Source: Mesodorylaimus sp. YZB2_4 (lineage: Eukaryota > Nematoda > Enoplea > Dorylaimida > Dorylaimidae). Taken from it: DNA of 64,000 nt. Position numbers and translations under genes: made by a program. Below are positions 11,158-22,282 of the stretch, in pieces. The stretch's first letter is position 1; every line of letters begins with the position of its first letter. The notes below the pieces were generated by a model. It did not search any database, was not told the origin of the DNA, and saw nothing but the letters and a program-made list of their open reading frames with translations. The stretch is from contig JASANH010000782.1 in NCBI GenBank assembly GCA_030248295.1, forward strand, positions 62,001 through 126,000, in the 5' to 3' direction.

Positions 11158-12547
11158 AGACGCGTCCCCCTTGTTTCTTTGATCCACCGAACAGTCGTTC
11201 AGAGCTACAACTTTTGCGACTATTCTCATGTGAACAGCAATCTTCAATTCTCACAATCAATGAATCGAAAAAATGGATATGGTCTTGACCCCGAATCAAC
11301 AACAAGATTTTTAAACGCATTACCTAAAAGGCTTTGTGCCCCGACGCAGTTCGCATTATCAAAACGGCCTTGTAACATAATTGATCAAAGTTCTTAAGAT
11401 ATAATAAATTCAGCATAATTCGACAATATCCTTGGGCAAGGACATTTTATCATCTTCGGACAAAAAATTAGATTTTCCCCTGAACAAGGACAGACTGTCT
11501 CGGAAAAACAGGAAGTGACTGAGGGCAAGGTTTTTATCCTTTAATTATGTGATGCAAATGCCGAGTGAATCTTTCCATATGTCTTATTGATCTGCTCACT
11601 GATGTGAGGCAGATGAGATGATCCCTGGCTTGGTGTTTTGCAAGCCTTCCTCTGAACCATCGTTTCTTTGATCTGCTGCGCTCGTTTCCCATGGGGACCC
11701 AAGTCAATCTCTGTGCGAGAGACTGAACCCCGGTGTCTGCACGTCACATGTCTGTCCGTACCACATGGGTATGGGCTGAGTCATTTACAACATCATACTG
11801 TAATGGCCCAAATCTGTTTTGCGGGTCTAAAAATCTACATAGAAAATGCCTGCCAACAAAAGACCGCATACAATGGATTTGGACTACGTATTGTACAGTG
11901 CGACGCTAGAGATGGCGCGGCATCTCACTTGGGTCGGCGACCTACCTGACCAATATTTCATGTTGTCCTGCTGTTACATGCACACTATTTTTAGCTGGCC
12001 AACATCGCACTACGTCAGTATAGGCACATGAGTTAGGCCGTGTCGTATGCAATAAAAGTCCAATCCAGCGGACAGTCCAAGGAATCGGACTTTTATCGGG
12101 CACCACATACCAAGAACTTTCGGAATAAGTCACTGTTTTTTTTTTGATTGGATGGTTACAATTTAGGATTTGATAATGTGAAAAAAGTACATACTTGAAA
12201 TGTTTTCCATCAATTAAAAACGCATATTTTTTTCGGAATGGTTGCTCCCCAATGATAAACATAGAGTAGTTATTATCATGGTGCCATGTACAGTACAAGC
12301 AGCCCCCCTCTCAAGGCTTTGCCACTGCTCATCATGCATCTACACCACAAGCTGATGGTGTAAACAGATCCATGCTGCTTATAAATGACTGCATCCTCAA
12401 CCTTAATCTCTCTTACAAGTAAAACGGATATTTCCACCCCGTTTCCACTCCTCACTAATATTTCTGTCGTCCAACTCCAAATATTTGCAAAATATGGAGA
12501 GACAACTTTGCAAACCGTTGCGTCCACTTGACAAACTCACTCATTGC
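11158..12547 (-). repeat. Dispersed ~1.3-kb repeat, copy B (inverted relative to copy A)
   Basis: Reverse complement of 7153–8443 over nearly its full length, with scattered substitutions. It carries an extra segment of roughly 85 bp at about 12015–12105 that copy A lacks, inserted where a GGCAC motif occurs on both sides. Copies A and B bracket the serpentine receptor. Confidence 0.75.
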
Positions 12548-13251
12548 CGCTCACTGCCCTGCCGGGTGTTTTGGCGATGTCTGTCTTTCCCCACTCGTCT
12601 TTTTCCTTGTCAGGTGCCCTGCAGTCTTGGTGCGCCTGGTCAGTTAGTTGTGGCTGTTCCCGTTCCGCGCAACTGTCAAGTAAATTTCTCTCTCTCGTTT
12701 GGTTGCAAAGCAATTGTGCAGATGATCATCATCATCAATCATTCTGTTCCCGTTTCGTTCTTCATAAAGAATCTCTGTCGGGCATGGAGCCTTTCTTCCG
12801 AGGGTTTTTGCCGCATCTTGAAAAGAGCAAAAAATGAGGACTGCTCTTCTCGAAACGTAGGGACTGCAGGATAGGGTGCACTGCATTGGGGGCTCCAAAA
12901 GCAGCATGAATGTCCTCTAACGATCAGTCACGGTGTGGCAGTGAATTCTGTCCTGAGCGCTCAGTCACAGAGCTCAGTGAGCTGTACAAACGAGCCTTTA
13001 AACAAGACACAATCAGAAGCTCACCGTCGCTGTCAACCGTTATTGCTGACATTGCAAACTTGGTGAATAAACTGACATTCAATTTGTTGCAGATTGGAGG
13101 AAAGAAAATAAGAGACTTTTTCTTGATAAACTAGTTTGTTTGTTTTTTCTTATCTGCTGCTTTAATCTCTGCAACATTAGCGAAAACAATTAGGCACTTA
13201 TCTTATGTTTAGATTGCCCGGCAGAAATCAGAAGGGCGCATTATGGGAGGA
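12548..13251. other. Spacer upstream of P450-2
   Basis: An open frame at 12910–13134 (74 codons, starting ATG) has no recognisable family. No other coding signal is seen. A TATA box for P450-2 lies at the end. Confidence 0.4.
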
Positions 13252-13259
13252 TATATAAG
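13252..13259 (+). promoter_or_regulatory. TATA box of P450-2
   Basis: TATATAAG lies 58 nt before the P450-2 start codon. This leaves room for a start site near 13280 and a short 5' UTR. Confidence 0.55.
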
Positions 13260-13309
13260 CATCAAAGCGCATGCATGCACTCAATTTGTGAACGTGGTTC
13301 TTCCGAAAT

Positions 13310-16300
13310 ATGGGCCTGCTGTGGTACCTTTTTTGGATTTTCTTTCTTTTAACTTCTGTTCTGATCTATTGGTATTGCTCAGTGCCAAAAAATCTGCCGC
13401 CCGGCCCAATTGGTTTACCGTTGATTGGCTCGTCGCTGGATTTTCTGAAGGCGTCAACACAACATTTAGTTTTGTTAAAACAAGTAAAAAAATATGGACC
13501 CTTGTTTAAATTCTATATCGCTAATAAATTAGTGGTGGTACTCGGAAATTATGACTTGATCCAAGAAGCGCTTGTCAAAAATGGTGATGCGTTTACTGGA
13601 AAACCACAGGTTTATGGAATCATGCTAGAAAAAATGAGAAACCGCGGTAAGCTTAGAGCTTTTCTCGTGCCTCGGCTGCATGTCGCAGAAAAATAATAAC
13701 ATAAAAAAAAATTAACCATGCATCCCAGATCGTTAATTAGGGGGATCAGTGCTTAGCACTTCAAAAAACACAAAGTGGTCCGAGGTTTTATTCTTTGAAG
13801 GTGCCTTAACTTTCTGAATCCAAAACTAAAACTTAATGCCCATGGCCATGTGCACAAGAGAAATTCGAGTTGTTTTGCTTATTTTTATCAAAGTCATAAT
13901 TTGAAAAACATTTTTTTGCGCAGGCGTTTTAATCGAATGAAAACCCACAGGCGCGTCACATTTACAGAAACCAGTACATCGCCATTTGATCACCACCTTC
14001 GTCGTGATCACTTCTTTTTCCCGCACAGCATCACTTTGCCAAGCTGTTGAACTTGTGCTCGACTTTGATGCTAGGCTGCCCACGGGGCATTCTTCGCATT
14101 CGTTATGGCTTGAGAGCGCACAGTCGACTGCGAGGCCCCCATGACCGAGCCTTGAGTGCCCGACAGCTCGCTGTCAGATTGGTTGCGAGCGTTTGACATT
14201 TCTGGCTTCACAGCGCTTTTGGTGCGAGCCATTGCTTTCTTAGCGCTGCTCGACTCGACTTGAGAAGGCGACTTCTCAATGAGCGAAGCTTGCACACTTT
14301 TGTCCATGGCTGGCTTCGATTCATCTTGCATTCGCACACTGATGGAGCCTTCGCGACTCGACGTTCCAGATCCACCACTCGATTGAACCACGCGAGCGAC
14401 TGGACTGATCGACTTGGCGGGGATTTTCTTGGATTCCGAGGTGAAACCTGTGGTCCTTGGTTTCCCTTTCTTATGGTGGCCTTTTTTCTTCCTTCGCTTT
14501 CCGATGATCGCGGCAATCACGACGATCACGATCAACAAGACCAACACTCCAAACACGATGAGGGCGATGGTCCAGTCGCTCATTCCCCCCTCATCCATAT
14601 GCCGATCGCGGTGAGTAACGCCGCCCACTGCTCCGTCGCGACTTTCCGTGCTGGGCGCCATGGGCGTCGTTGAGGGCGAATCAGATTTGGCCTCCGTCGG
14701 GGTACTTTTCTTGCTCGATGAAGCCGTGCTGTCCAGGGTCGACCCTTTGTCTTCGCTGCTCGTGGTCGAAGCTTTGGTTTTCTCCGATGATATGAGCGAT
14801 TTCGCAGTGGCTTCACCCGTCTCTGGGATCCATGTCTCGCCTGCGCTGGAGCTTTTGCTGGCGGTGTCTCCGTTCGTGCTGCCACTGGATCCTGGAGCTG
14901 TGCTGGAGCTTGTGCTGGCTTCACTCGTGCTTCCGATGGACTCTGAGGTCATGCTGGAGACCTTGGTGGCGGTGCCCTCACTCGTGCTGCCACTGGACTC
15001 TGAGGTCATGCTGGAGACCTTGGTGGCGGTGCCCTCACTCGTGCTGCCACTGGACTCTGAGGGCGTGTTGGAGACTTTGGTGGCGGTGTCTTCACTCGCG
15101 CTTCCGATTGACTCCGAAGCTACGAAAGATGCTGAAGTTGACGTTGTGGGCGTTTCAGGAGTTTCAAGAGTCTCCTTCGAAGACGCTGTTTTTGGCAGAG
15201 TCTCAACGGTGGAGGCCGTCGTTTCCCCAGTGCTTGGTTCCTTTGAGGCAGTGGCCTCCCCCGACGAAGACGTTTCGGGTGTTGTCGATGACGTCGAGGT
15301 GGTGGTGCTTTCACTCGAGGACGAGGACGAAGTAGCACTCGCTGCTGTTTCTTTCGCCTTGGTTGAACTTTTTGTCCCTTTGGAGCTGCTGTTGGTACTT
15401 CTTCGCGACGGTGGAACCAGTGAGCAGAGCACAAGTTTTGTATTGCTGCACCATTGGTAGAATTTGTGATTGAGTTCAGAGTGCGAAGGCATGGGGCCAT
15501 CGCGGAAGATCGAAGATTGCCGTTGGGTTCCGTTCATTCCGCACCACGGGATTTCAGACCACGGCCAGAAGTCGTCGCACACTTTTTCGCACTGTGCTCT
15601 GTCGCAGTGCATCAGAGGCTGCAGAGTTGACTTCGTTTGGTTGCATTCGACACCGAACGCAGCGGAACCTTCGTCGAAGTAGAAATCGGGCACGCACAAG
15701 AGCTGATTTGGATCACGAAAGCGGCATTTGATCGAGAATTCGCAGGCGGAAGAGAAGGCGATGATGGCGAAGAGCAGAGCAGCGTGCATCCAGTTGAGAC
15801 CATCGACTTGGAACAGCATTTTACTCAGTTTGACGATTCAGAAGCACAGATTTCAATTCACATAAGCAAGCAGCGCAAAACACGACTTTACTCGTTGAGC
15901 GCACAGAGGCAGAATGACGACGGGAGTGCGCTAACTGCTAGATGAGCCAGCAAGCACGCGTGAGAGAACTTTACACTGCATTTTTATCACACAGAGTCGA
16001 AAAAACTAGAAATTTGTTTCGTTCCAGGCATCGGTCAAGCGGAAGGGACATTATGGAAAGAGCACCGTCGATTCGCTTTATCAACGCTGCGTGATTTCGG
16101 TCTTAATCGCCCAATATTAGAGCCTCGAATCAAGCTAGAAGTGGAATGCCTCATTGGGCGCTTCGCTCACTACGCCGCCACCGCCTTGCCATTCGATCCT
16201 CAAGATCTTGTCACATGCGCTGTGTCAAACATTATCAGCCAGTTGTTGTTTGGACGAAGGTTTAGCTACGATGATCAGGAATTTGTAGATCATTTCACAG

Positions 16301-17605
16301 CAGCATCGAAACGAAGGGCAACTAGTCGTGTTGGATTCCTTTCGCCATTGATATTATCGAAGACGATGGGGCATTTGCTGGCTTTCTTACCTGTGGTACG
16401 TTTTTTGGCGCCAAATTTGGTCAACAATTCCCTTGATATTTTAAAAGTGCCAGTCAAGCCCCAAGGATCATCTGTCATTAACATATCGATACTGTACAAG
16501 GTCTCATTGTCTGTGTGTACTAATCCAAACTTTTTACCAACCTGAATTTTTAAATTTCCCGCGTTTGTCGCTTTAGCACTCCACAGCAGTCTTCTCCTTA
16601 TTGACCTGTGCGAAAACGAACAGACGAAACCACTATCGTTTCCCCACGCCTCCTCCCTCCCCACAGCGGCTTTTCAAGTTTTTGGGAGACTAAGTGTAGA
16701 TATTTTAGGTTAGAAGAATGAAAATTCAAATTGAATCGTTTCTCGCTTACGTCGAAAAACAAATGCAAGAAACAATGTCAACTTTTGACCCCGCTCAAGA
16801 ACCAAGCAATTACGTGCATGCGTTTATGAAAACAGCCTTGACTGCAAATAGTCGTGGCTCTATGACTTTTACTCGTGCTCAACTGCATTCCACTTGTTTC
16901 GACCTATTCCTCAATGGCACTGATACCACTGCCACTACTCTTCGTTGGGCCATCCTTTTCTTAGCACACTATCCAGAGGTTCAGGAGAAAATGTCCCAGG
17001 AGATGAATCTTCAGATTGGAACAGATTCATTGCCAAGTTATGCAGACAGAACAAAATTACCATTCTGCGAGGCAGTAATTCAAGAAACGCTACGTTTAGC
17101 TAATTTAATTCCATTAGGAATAATGCGTAGGTCAGTAAGACAATGTATGATTATGGATTACGTAATACCTGAAGATACCATCATTTTGCCATTATTGACC
17201 AATGTGCTCCACGATCCTGCAGCATTTCCACACCCATTGCTCTTTAATCCAGATCGATTCATTGATGTTAATGGAAAGATTTTGAGGAATCCGAAAGTTA
17301 TGCCATTCCAAGCTGGTATGAGGCTTACATATTTGTAAAGAAACATTTTCCAGCTCGTATTGAATCTTTGACACTCGCTAACGCACTGCTTGCGAATTTC
17401 AAACTTTTTAGGAAAACGCATGTGCTTGGGCGAACCATTGGCCAGGATGGAATTATTTTTATTTCTGACGGGACTTGTCAAGCGATTTCGATTTTATTTT
17501 CCTGTTGGTTCACAGACGCCAACATTGCAACCAATGGTCAGCTTCTCTTCTACTCCTGTGCCCTACGAAGTTTGTGTAGACAAGCGCCTTGAAGGAAAGG
17601 AATGA
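13310..17605 (+). CDS. Cytochrome P450, CYP2-like (P450-2), four exons
   Basis: Join 13310..13646, 16028..16395, 16709..17315, 17412..17605 gives 501 residues. Intron positions and phases (1, 0, 1) equal those of P450-1 and P450-3, and exon 2 is exactly the length of P450-1 exon 2 (368 nt). Motifs: anchor then LPPGP, WKEHR (WxxxR), NGTDTT in the I-helix (about 304–309; Asn replaces the usual Ala), ETLR (ExxR), FNPDRF, and heme loop FQAGKRMCLG with Cys442. It is probably an ER monooxygenase of unknown substrate. Intron 1 is 2381 nt, much longer than in its neighbours, because it contains an entire gene on the opposite strand (14071–15789). Confidence 0.93.
14071..15789 (-). CDS. Mucin-like single-pass membrane protein with 10-cysteine module, nested in P450-2 intron 1
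   Basis: The frame is 572 residues from the Met at 15789; an upstream in-frame Met at 15819 gives 582. The inner start is preferred because it begins directly with a signal peptide (MHAALLFAIIAFSSA). Ten cysteines follow (16–122) with spacing 5-9-16-12-4-3-11-30-7. This closely parallels the module at 135–232 of the VWA gene, including the FWPWSEIPWC and GTQRQ thrombospondin-like stretch. Then comes a long Ser/Thr-rich, probably O-glycosylated stalk with 19-residue repeats, one membrane span (about 408–430), and a basic tail starting KRRKKK and rich in Ser. There is no VWA domain. It is intronless and lies wholly inside an intron on the other strand. It is probably a cell-surface receptor or adhesion protein; the function is inferred only from architecture. 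Confidence 0.85.
   Translation of the reverse strand: MHAALLFAIIAFSSACEFSIKCRFRDPNQLLCVPDFYFDEGSAAFGVECNQTKSTLQPLMHCDRAQCEKVCDDFWPWSEIPWCGMNGTQRQSSIFRDGPMPSHSELNHKFYQWCSNTKLVLCSLVPPSRRSTNSSSKGTKSSTKAKETAASATSSSSSSESTTTSTSSTTPETSSSGEATASKEPSTGETTASTVETLPKTASSKETLETPETPTTSTSASFVASESIGSASEDTATKVSNTPSESSGSTSEGTATKVSSMTSESSGSTSEGTATKVSSMTSESIGSTSEASTSSSTAPGSSGSTNGDTASKSSSAGETWIPETGEATAKSLISSEKTKASTTSSEDKGSTLDSTASSSKKSTPTEAKSDSPSTTPMAPSTESRDGAVGGVTHRDRHMDEGGMSDWTIALIVFGVLVLLIVIVVIAAIIGKRRKKKGHHKKGKPRTTGFTSESKKIPAKSISPVARVVQSSGGSGTSSREGSISVRMQDESKPAMDKSVQASLIEKSPSQVESSSAKKAMARTKSAVKPEMSNARNQSDSELSGTQGSVMGASQSTVRSQAITNAKNAPWAA
14939..15109 (-). repeat. 57-bp in-frame tandem repeat in the mucin-like stalk
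   Basis: Three consecutive 57-bp units (14939–14995, 14996–15052, 15053–15109) encode 19-residue repeats around SSGSTSEGTATKVSSMTSE. The first two are nearly identical and the third is more diverged. A shorter, degenerate unit lies at about 14888–14938. Length variation between alleles is likely. Confidence 0.85.
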
Positions 17606-18204
17606 CAGATTTTATTTACTGCAAATACCAAAATAAGACCTTGTAGAAATCAGTGTGTCAACGTTGGTGCGGGGAGGTGCTTAAAGACGAAATGCAGTAT
17701 AAAATCGATGTCGGAATATCCATATTCATGCTCATCATCGCCAGTTTTTAGAGAAAGAGTATGACGTTTAGACTCAGCGCTCGCATTTCATTTGGGATTT
17801 TGGGTCAAAAGTTTTGGACCCTTATTTCAGTTATTTCCCAACGGTTCCCAGCTTGCAATCAAGAATTTCGAGGGTATACACAACCCGTAGGATTTATCTT
17901 ATATTCAAGACGGCGTAGTCTGCAATCTTTTGTTTTTGAGGGATTTTTGCTTATGTTTTTTTATGTACTTTTTTAAAGTTACTTACTTTATATTTCATGA
18001 ATTCCATGTTTTCCTGTGACGTGTTAAAAGATGGCTCCAATTTGTTCGTGCAGGACCCAAAGGAGCAACAATTTCAACCTTTTTGAAAAAATAAAAGTGA
18101 CCCTGTATTAAGCGAGGTTTAAAACGAGAATTTGGCAAGTGTTATAATAAACCATCATAACTCTGAAAACCAAGCCTATTGCCAGCTTATTAGCCTGCTC
18201 AAAT
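17606..18204. other. 3' flank of P450-2
   Basis: AT-rich sequence with no supportable gene or repeat. No canonical AATAAA is found close to the P450-2 stop. Confidence 0.4.
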
Positions 18205-20545
18205 GCTGTATTTCCTCGAAATTGTCCACCCCCTCGAAATCCCCCACCCTCTGATTATTCTCCCCCCTCTAGAAATCCTTCCCCAGGGACGCATTTGAAT
18301 TACCGCATAAAATCATCAGGTGAGGAGAATGTGGAAAATATGAGTGTAGCGTGATATAAAATGGTTTCCTTGAAGAGTCAGATGATGAATATTGTGCATA
18401 TTGATTGAATTCGGTTATGACATGAATACGGGAAGAGAAATATTGAAATAAACGAAGTGAGCGGTACTTATAGGAAATGGGTAGGCCTCGATTTTCGGCA
18501 ATATCTGGAGCCAAATATTTGCAGGCAGGTGCTTCTTATGGCAAAGAGCGTGATATTCAAACAATGATCTGATAGAGACAAATCGTACTGGGTCCGTTGT
18601 CGTTCACGAGCCGCCCAGTGCCGGGTGGCTCGCGTGCCTATTTGTTTGTCTCTCTCTGAACCAAACGATTACGCGTCTTTACGTCAGCGCGAAACGAACA
18701 TGACACAAGACGTGGAATAGCCAAGACAAGGAGTTCATCCAACACAGGATAAAATGCTAATTTGTCAGTGTTTGCACCACGATCCGAGAAGCTGGTGACG
18801 ACCCAGTAAACCTGGAGAGCAAAACGCCGCGATGTCCGTCTGATCCTGAGTTTATCTATCGCACTCTAGTTGTCAGTGGCAGATGTGGCCGAGGGGAAAA
18901 GGCGCTTGGATTGTCGCTGATTAGTTCAGCTGTGTGCAAGTTCAACTCCCACTTCATCCATTAGTTTTGCATTTTTCTTTCTTTCTCGCGCATCATCACG
19001 TGACAAATGATTTGACAAATGATCGCGCCTCCTTGGTCTTTTCTTCCTCCCCCCTCCAAGAGGGGTTTTCTCATAAATGAAAAAGTGAATGAATCGTAAT
19101 GCACCATTTCTTTTGCATGAAACGCAGATAAATTCATACGGCCGTTTAACATTTTTGACCATAGCTGTGTGGTGTATGGCACCCTGATGGTCAAAAGTCA
19201 TTTAAAGTCGTGCCAAACTGTTAAGGCAAGAAAGAATGACTGAGCGCGTAAAACCAAAATCCGAGTGGACAGTGGTCAGTGTCTACATTTAGCACCTTTC
19301 GCAGTATCATTTCCTCTCCCTTACCATGCTTGGCGAGCATCACGGGTTTTCTCATAATCTAATCCGTCTTCGCTCGTTCTGCGGGTGTCATTTGGCAATC
19401 ATTTCTGCGCTCACTCGCCTAGAATCTATTTGTTTTCTCCTCGGGGAAGGCAAAATGGAATTGACGGGCGGCGCGCAGATGATTTGCATGGTGTACACGA
19501 TGATGCCTACATGCCACATACTGCGTAGTGGGACAGATTGTTTGTCATTCGACTGGAATCCGTCTTGTGGCCGCAGTGGTGCAGGCGTTCTGGGCGCCCT
19601 TCTTCCGAGATGGTGAGCCAGACTTCAACTCTGCGAGACGGTAAAGGTGCATCAATCAACATTTTTTCTTGTCTTAATCTGGGTGCTCGGTATTGAGAAA
19701 TAAAGTCTCGCTTAGGCCAGAAAATGGCAAAAATCAGCAAAACAGAAGAAAATGCCGATTCTGTCATGAGGAAATCCCCAAACCGTCTCTTACAGTACAA
19801 TAGGCTCCGAATGTTGCTATGTTTTTACTAATCGTAAGTTTTACATTTACAGTATTGCATGCCCTCTGTCTCGAGGAAACCCTCTTTTCCGTGTATACTG
19901 TACACCATTTCACAAATTACAGAGTAAAATGTCGTCGTGGTGCAGATGGTGATCAGGGCAGTCAACTTAGAATCACGTGTCTTCAGTTTTCGTTCTCTTC
20001 TCAACCACATGTTATCAATTTCTCTTGATTTCGGGCGCCCAGATCGCATGCCGCGGCATTTTATAAACCTAAAGATTGCATGAATTATTTCATGTGGTTC
20101 AGTTGCTGTTACTCACAATTAGAGTATCGCCCTAACCGTTTTGTGTACATGGAAAAAAGGACCACAAGATTGACACAAATAATAGTAGAATTCATATACT
20201 GTCAGTCAGGCAACAGATTACGCCCGCTGCGGCTTATTGATTTTGGGCGCATGTGGGCTAGACACTAGGGTTTAGCCGTGAAAACAATGGGTCACTAACT
20301 TATCAACGTTTCGCCTGGCCCAAAACTCGTTCAACTAGGCCTACCCATTTCCTTTGAGCTTCCCAACAAGTACCGCTAACTTCGACTTAGGGTGTCTATC
20401 TTTCTATAATGGCATCGGGAAAATGTTTGAGTTTTATTCTCCCCCCTCTGGAAATCCTTCCCCCTCTGGTTATTCACCCCCGTCTGGGACTAATTTGAAA
20501 AAATTTTTCCCCTGGGTAGAATTTCGAGGAAATACGGTATATCAG
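18205..20545. mobile_element. Possible transposon remnant with inverted ends
   Basis: The left end (GTATTTCCTCGAAAT near 18208) and right end (ATTTCGAGGAAATAC near 20523) are inverted copies. Further in, GGTACTT…GGAAATGGGTAGGCCT (about 18460–18490) pairs with AGGCCTACCCATTTCC…AAGTACC (about 20335–20375). C-rich CCCCTCT(G/A)GAAATCC motifs occur at both ends in the same orientation. There is no transposase between them, so this could also be two related small elements facing each other. Confidence 0.4.
18879..18958 (+). repeat. tRNA-Ser/Leu-like pseudogene or SINE head
   Basis: GTGGCCGAGGGGAAAAGGCG resembles the type II tRNA 5' half, and AAGTTCAACTCCCACTT resembles the T-arm with box B. The acceptor ends do not pair well and the anticodon region is degenerate, so a working tRNA is unlikely. 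Confidence 0.4.
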
Positions 20546-20888
20546 GAAAAGTCAAAGTGCAAATGACGAGTTTTGCCTGTAGGTATTTGCTGTTCTCATC
20601 GCCAGCCTGAGCTAGCCTACCCGTTTGCCATCCATAAGCACATTACGGGTCACAAATGAGCCTGGCATGCGCCAAAGTAGCTTTAGCGTGTGGAGTCACT
20701 AGTGAGATGCGTAATAAACGACTTGTCCACATGCAAAGAAACTCGCACGCGGTATACCCGTCGCATAGAAAACTGTGTGGAAGACTTTTCGTGAAGCCTT
20801 TCTGGAAAAATCACATTTCAAAGTATACCGCGTGATTGACACTTAGATTGTCTGGTCACAATGGGCCGGATACACCAAACTACAAGCA

Positions 20889-21666
20889 ATTATTTCCAAA
20901 AAAGTCTGTTATGACAGACTCAAAACTTTTAGACCAGCCAATGCACAGAGTGAAACCAGGGCTTAGAATGGCTGGTCTACTCGGCAACTGCTAAGCGCAA
21001 CCACGTTTTAGGAAAAATGTCTGAGCAGAAGCTGCTTTTTCTGCATGAATATCAACAGGACGACTGATCCTGGTAGAGGGCCACACGATCCTGTGCTCGT
21101 GGTCCTCAAAGTGGGCTAGGAGTGTCTAACTCTCGGGCTATGCGTAGTAGCGCTTGCTCGTATCATTACTAGGGAGTGTTCGACTCGCGGCCAGGTAAAT
21201 CATTTTGTGTCATGTGCCCTTTTATCCTAGAGTGTGTCATTACTGATATGATAAACCATGAGCATGAACATAAAGTTGGAAGAAGGGGAAAGATTTTACA
21301 GTGTTCATCGAGGCTTAGGCATGTAACGATAAGCAATATCACTTTGCTCCCAGCGGTACAGCTTTAGCATGCAGTGTGCAGGTTAATTGTGTGGAACAGC
21401 ACAGCTGCCTTTGGGGAGCCTGTCTGAACAGCAGCAGTACATGCACCGAACACAAGCTTTGTGGCTTGGATGCTGACATATCAATGCATACATACATACA
21501 GTATATGTGTGCGAGCAATCACAAGCTGTGTGTGCACTGCCTGTTGGGCCACTTCCCCTTTTTCTTGTGGCCGAGTAGACCAGCCATCCTAAGCCCTGGT
21601 TTCACTGGGTGCATTGGCTAGTCTAAAAGTTTTGAGTCAGTCATAACAGACTTTTTTGGAAATAAT
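20889..21666. mobile_element. MITE-like element with ~97-bp terminal inverted repeats
   Basis: Left end 20889–20985 and right end 21570–21666 are near-perfect reverse complements: ATTATTTCCAAAAAAGTCTG pairs with CAGACTTTTTTGGAAATAAT at the outer edge, and GGCTGGTCTACTCGG with its complement at the inner edge. The ~580-bp interior has no transposase but contains part of the SINE-like tail seen at 10835. This fits a non-autonomous DNA transposon; I could not define a target-site duplication. Confidence 0.75.
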
Positions 21667-22183
21667 AAAACCGTTTTTCGTTTTTTGCTAGAAACTAGTT
21701 TGGCCCAAAACACTTGTTCCTACAACTGAGAGAATTGAGCGACTTGACTGTCATACACCTTCTTCCAAACCTCTCAAAACAGAAACATAGAACGAAACGT
21801 TAGCCCGCGCCCATGAAATTACTCGTAAAGACCGCCTACAGATCGATCGACCATTTCATAGTCAGAAACTCTCACCCGTGCCTGCTCATGAAATGCGCAT
21901 TTTTTTGCATATGTACTCAGATATACAGGCGGCATGAAAAACATAAAAGCTCATTCGTAAGGATTTCTAATTCGTAAGGACTAGCTCATGCTCGAGTGGT
22001 CTTAAGTTCTTTATCCTCAGAGTATTCCATCAGGAGCTGAAACTGAACACTTAGGATACGCAAGTTTTATAAGTTATTTTTAGCTCCTATTTTCCTCAGC
22101 AATATTACCTCCACATCTAATGAAACATGTCCTGACCATGGAATCTCTTTCCACATCATTTATATTCGTTCACATATTCTCAA
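21667..22183. other. Spacer without recognised features
   Basis: I see no coding frame, repeat or structured RNA here beyond scattered short open frames. Confidence 0.4.
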
Positions 22184-22282
22184 TTTATTACCAGCAAATT
22201 TATTGGTGTATATACACCAAAGAATTTGGTAATAAATTACGAAGATGGGTTTGGTGTATGTACATACACCAACCCATCTTCG
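22184..22282. repeat. Two adjacent long palindromes
   Basis: The first palindrome (about 22184–22239) has arms AATTTATTACCA / TGGTAATAAATT around a TTGGTGTATATACACCAA core. The second (22240–22282) reads CGAAGATGGGT…ACCCATCTTCG around GGTGTATGTACATACACC, with a single unmatched T. The shared GGTGTAT…ATACACC core suggests they are related. Confidence 0.8.

Noticed and set aside
14648-15460. 270-codon plus-strand frame opposite the mucin-like gene
   Set aside because: Antisense shadow of the Ser/Thr-rich stalk. The Leu/Val-rich repeats simply mirror the 57-bp coding repeat.
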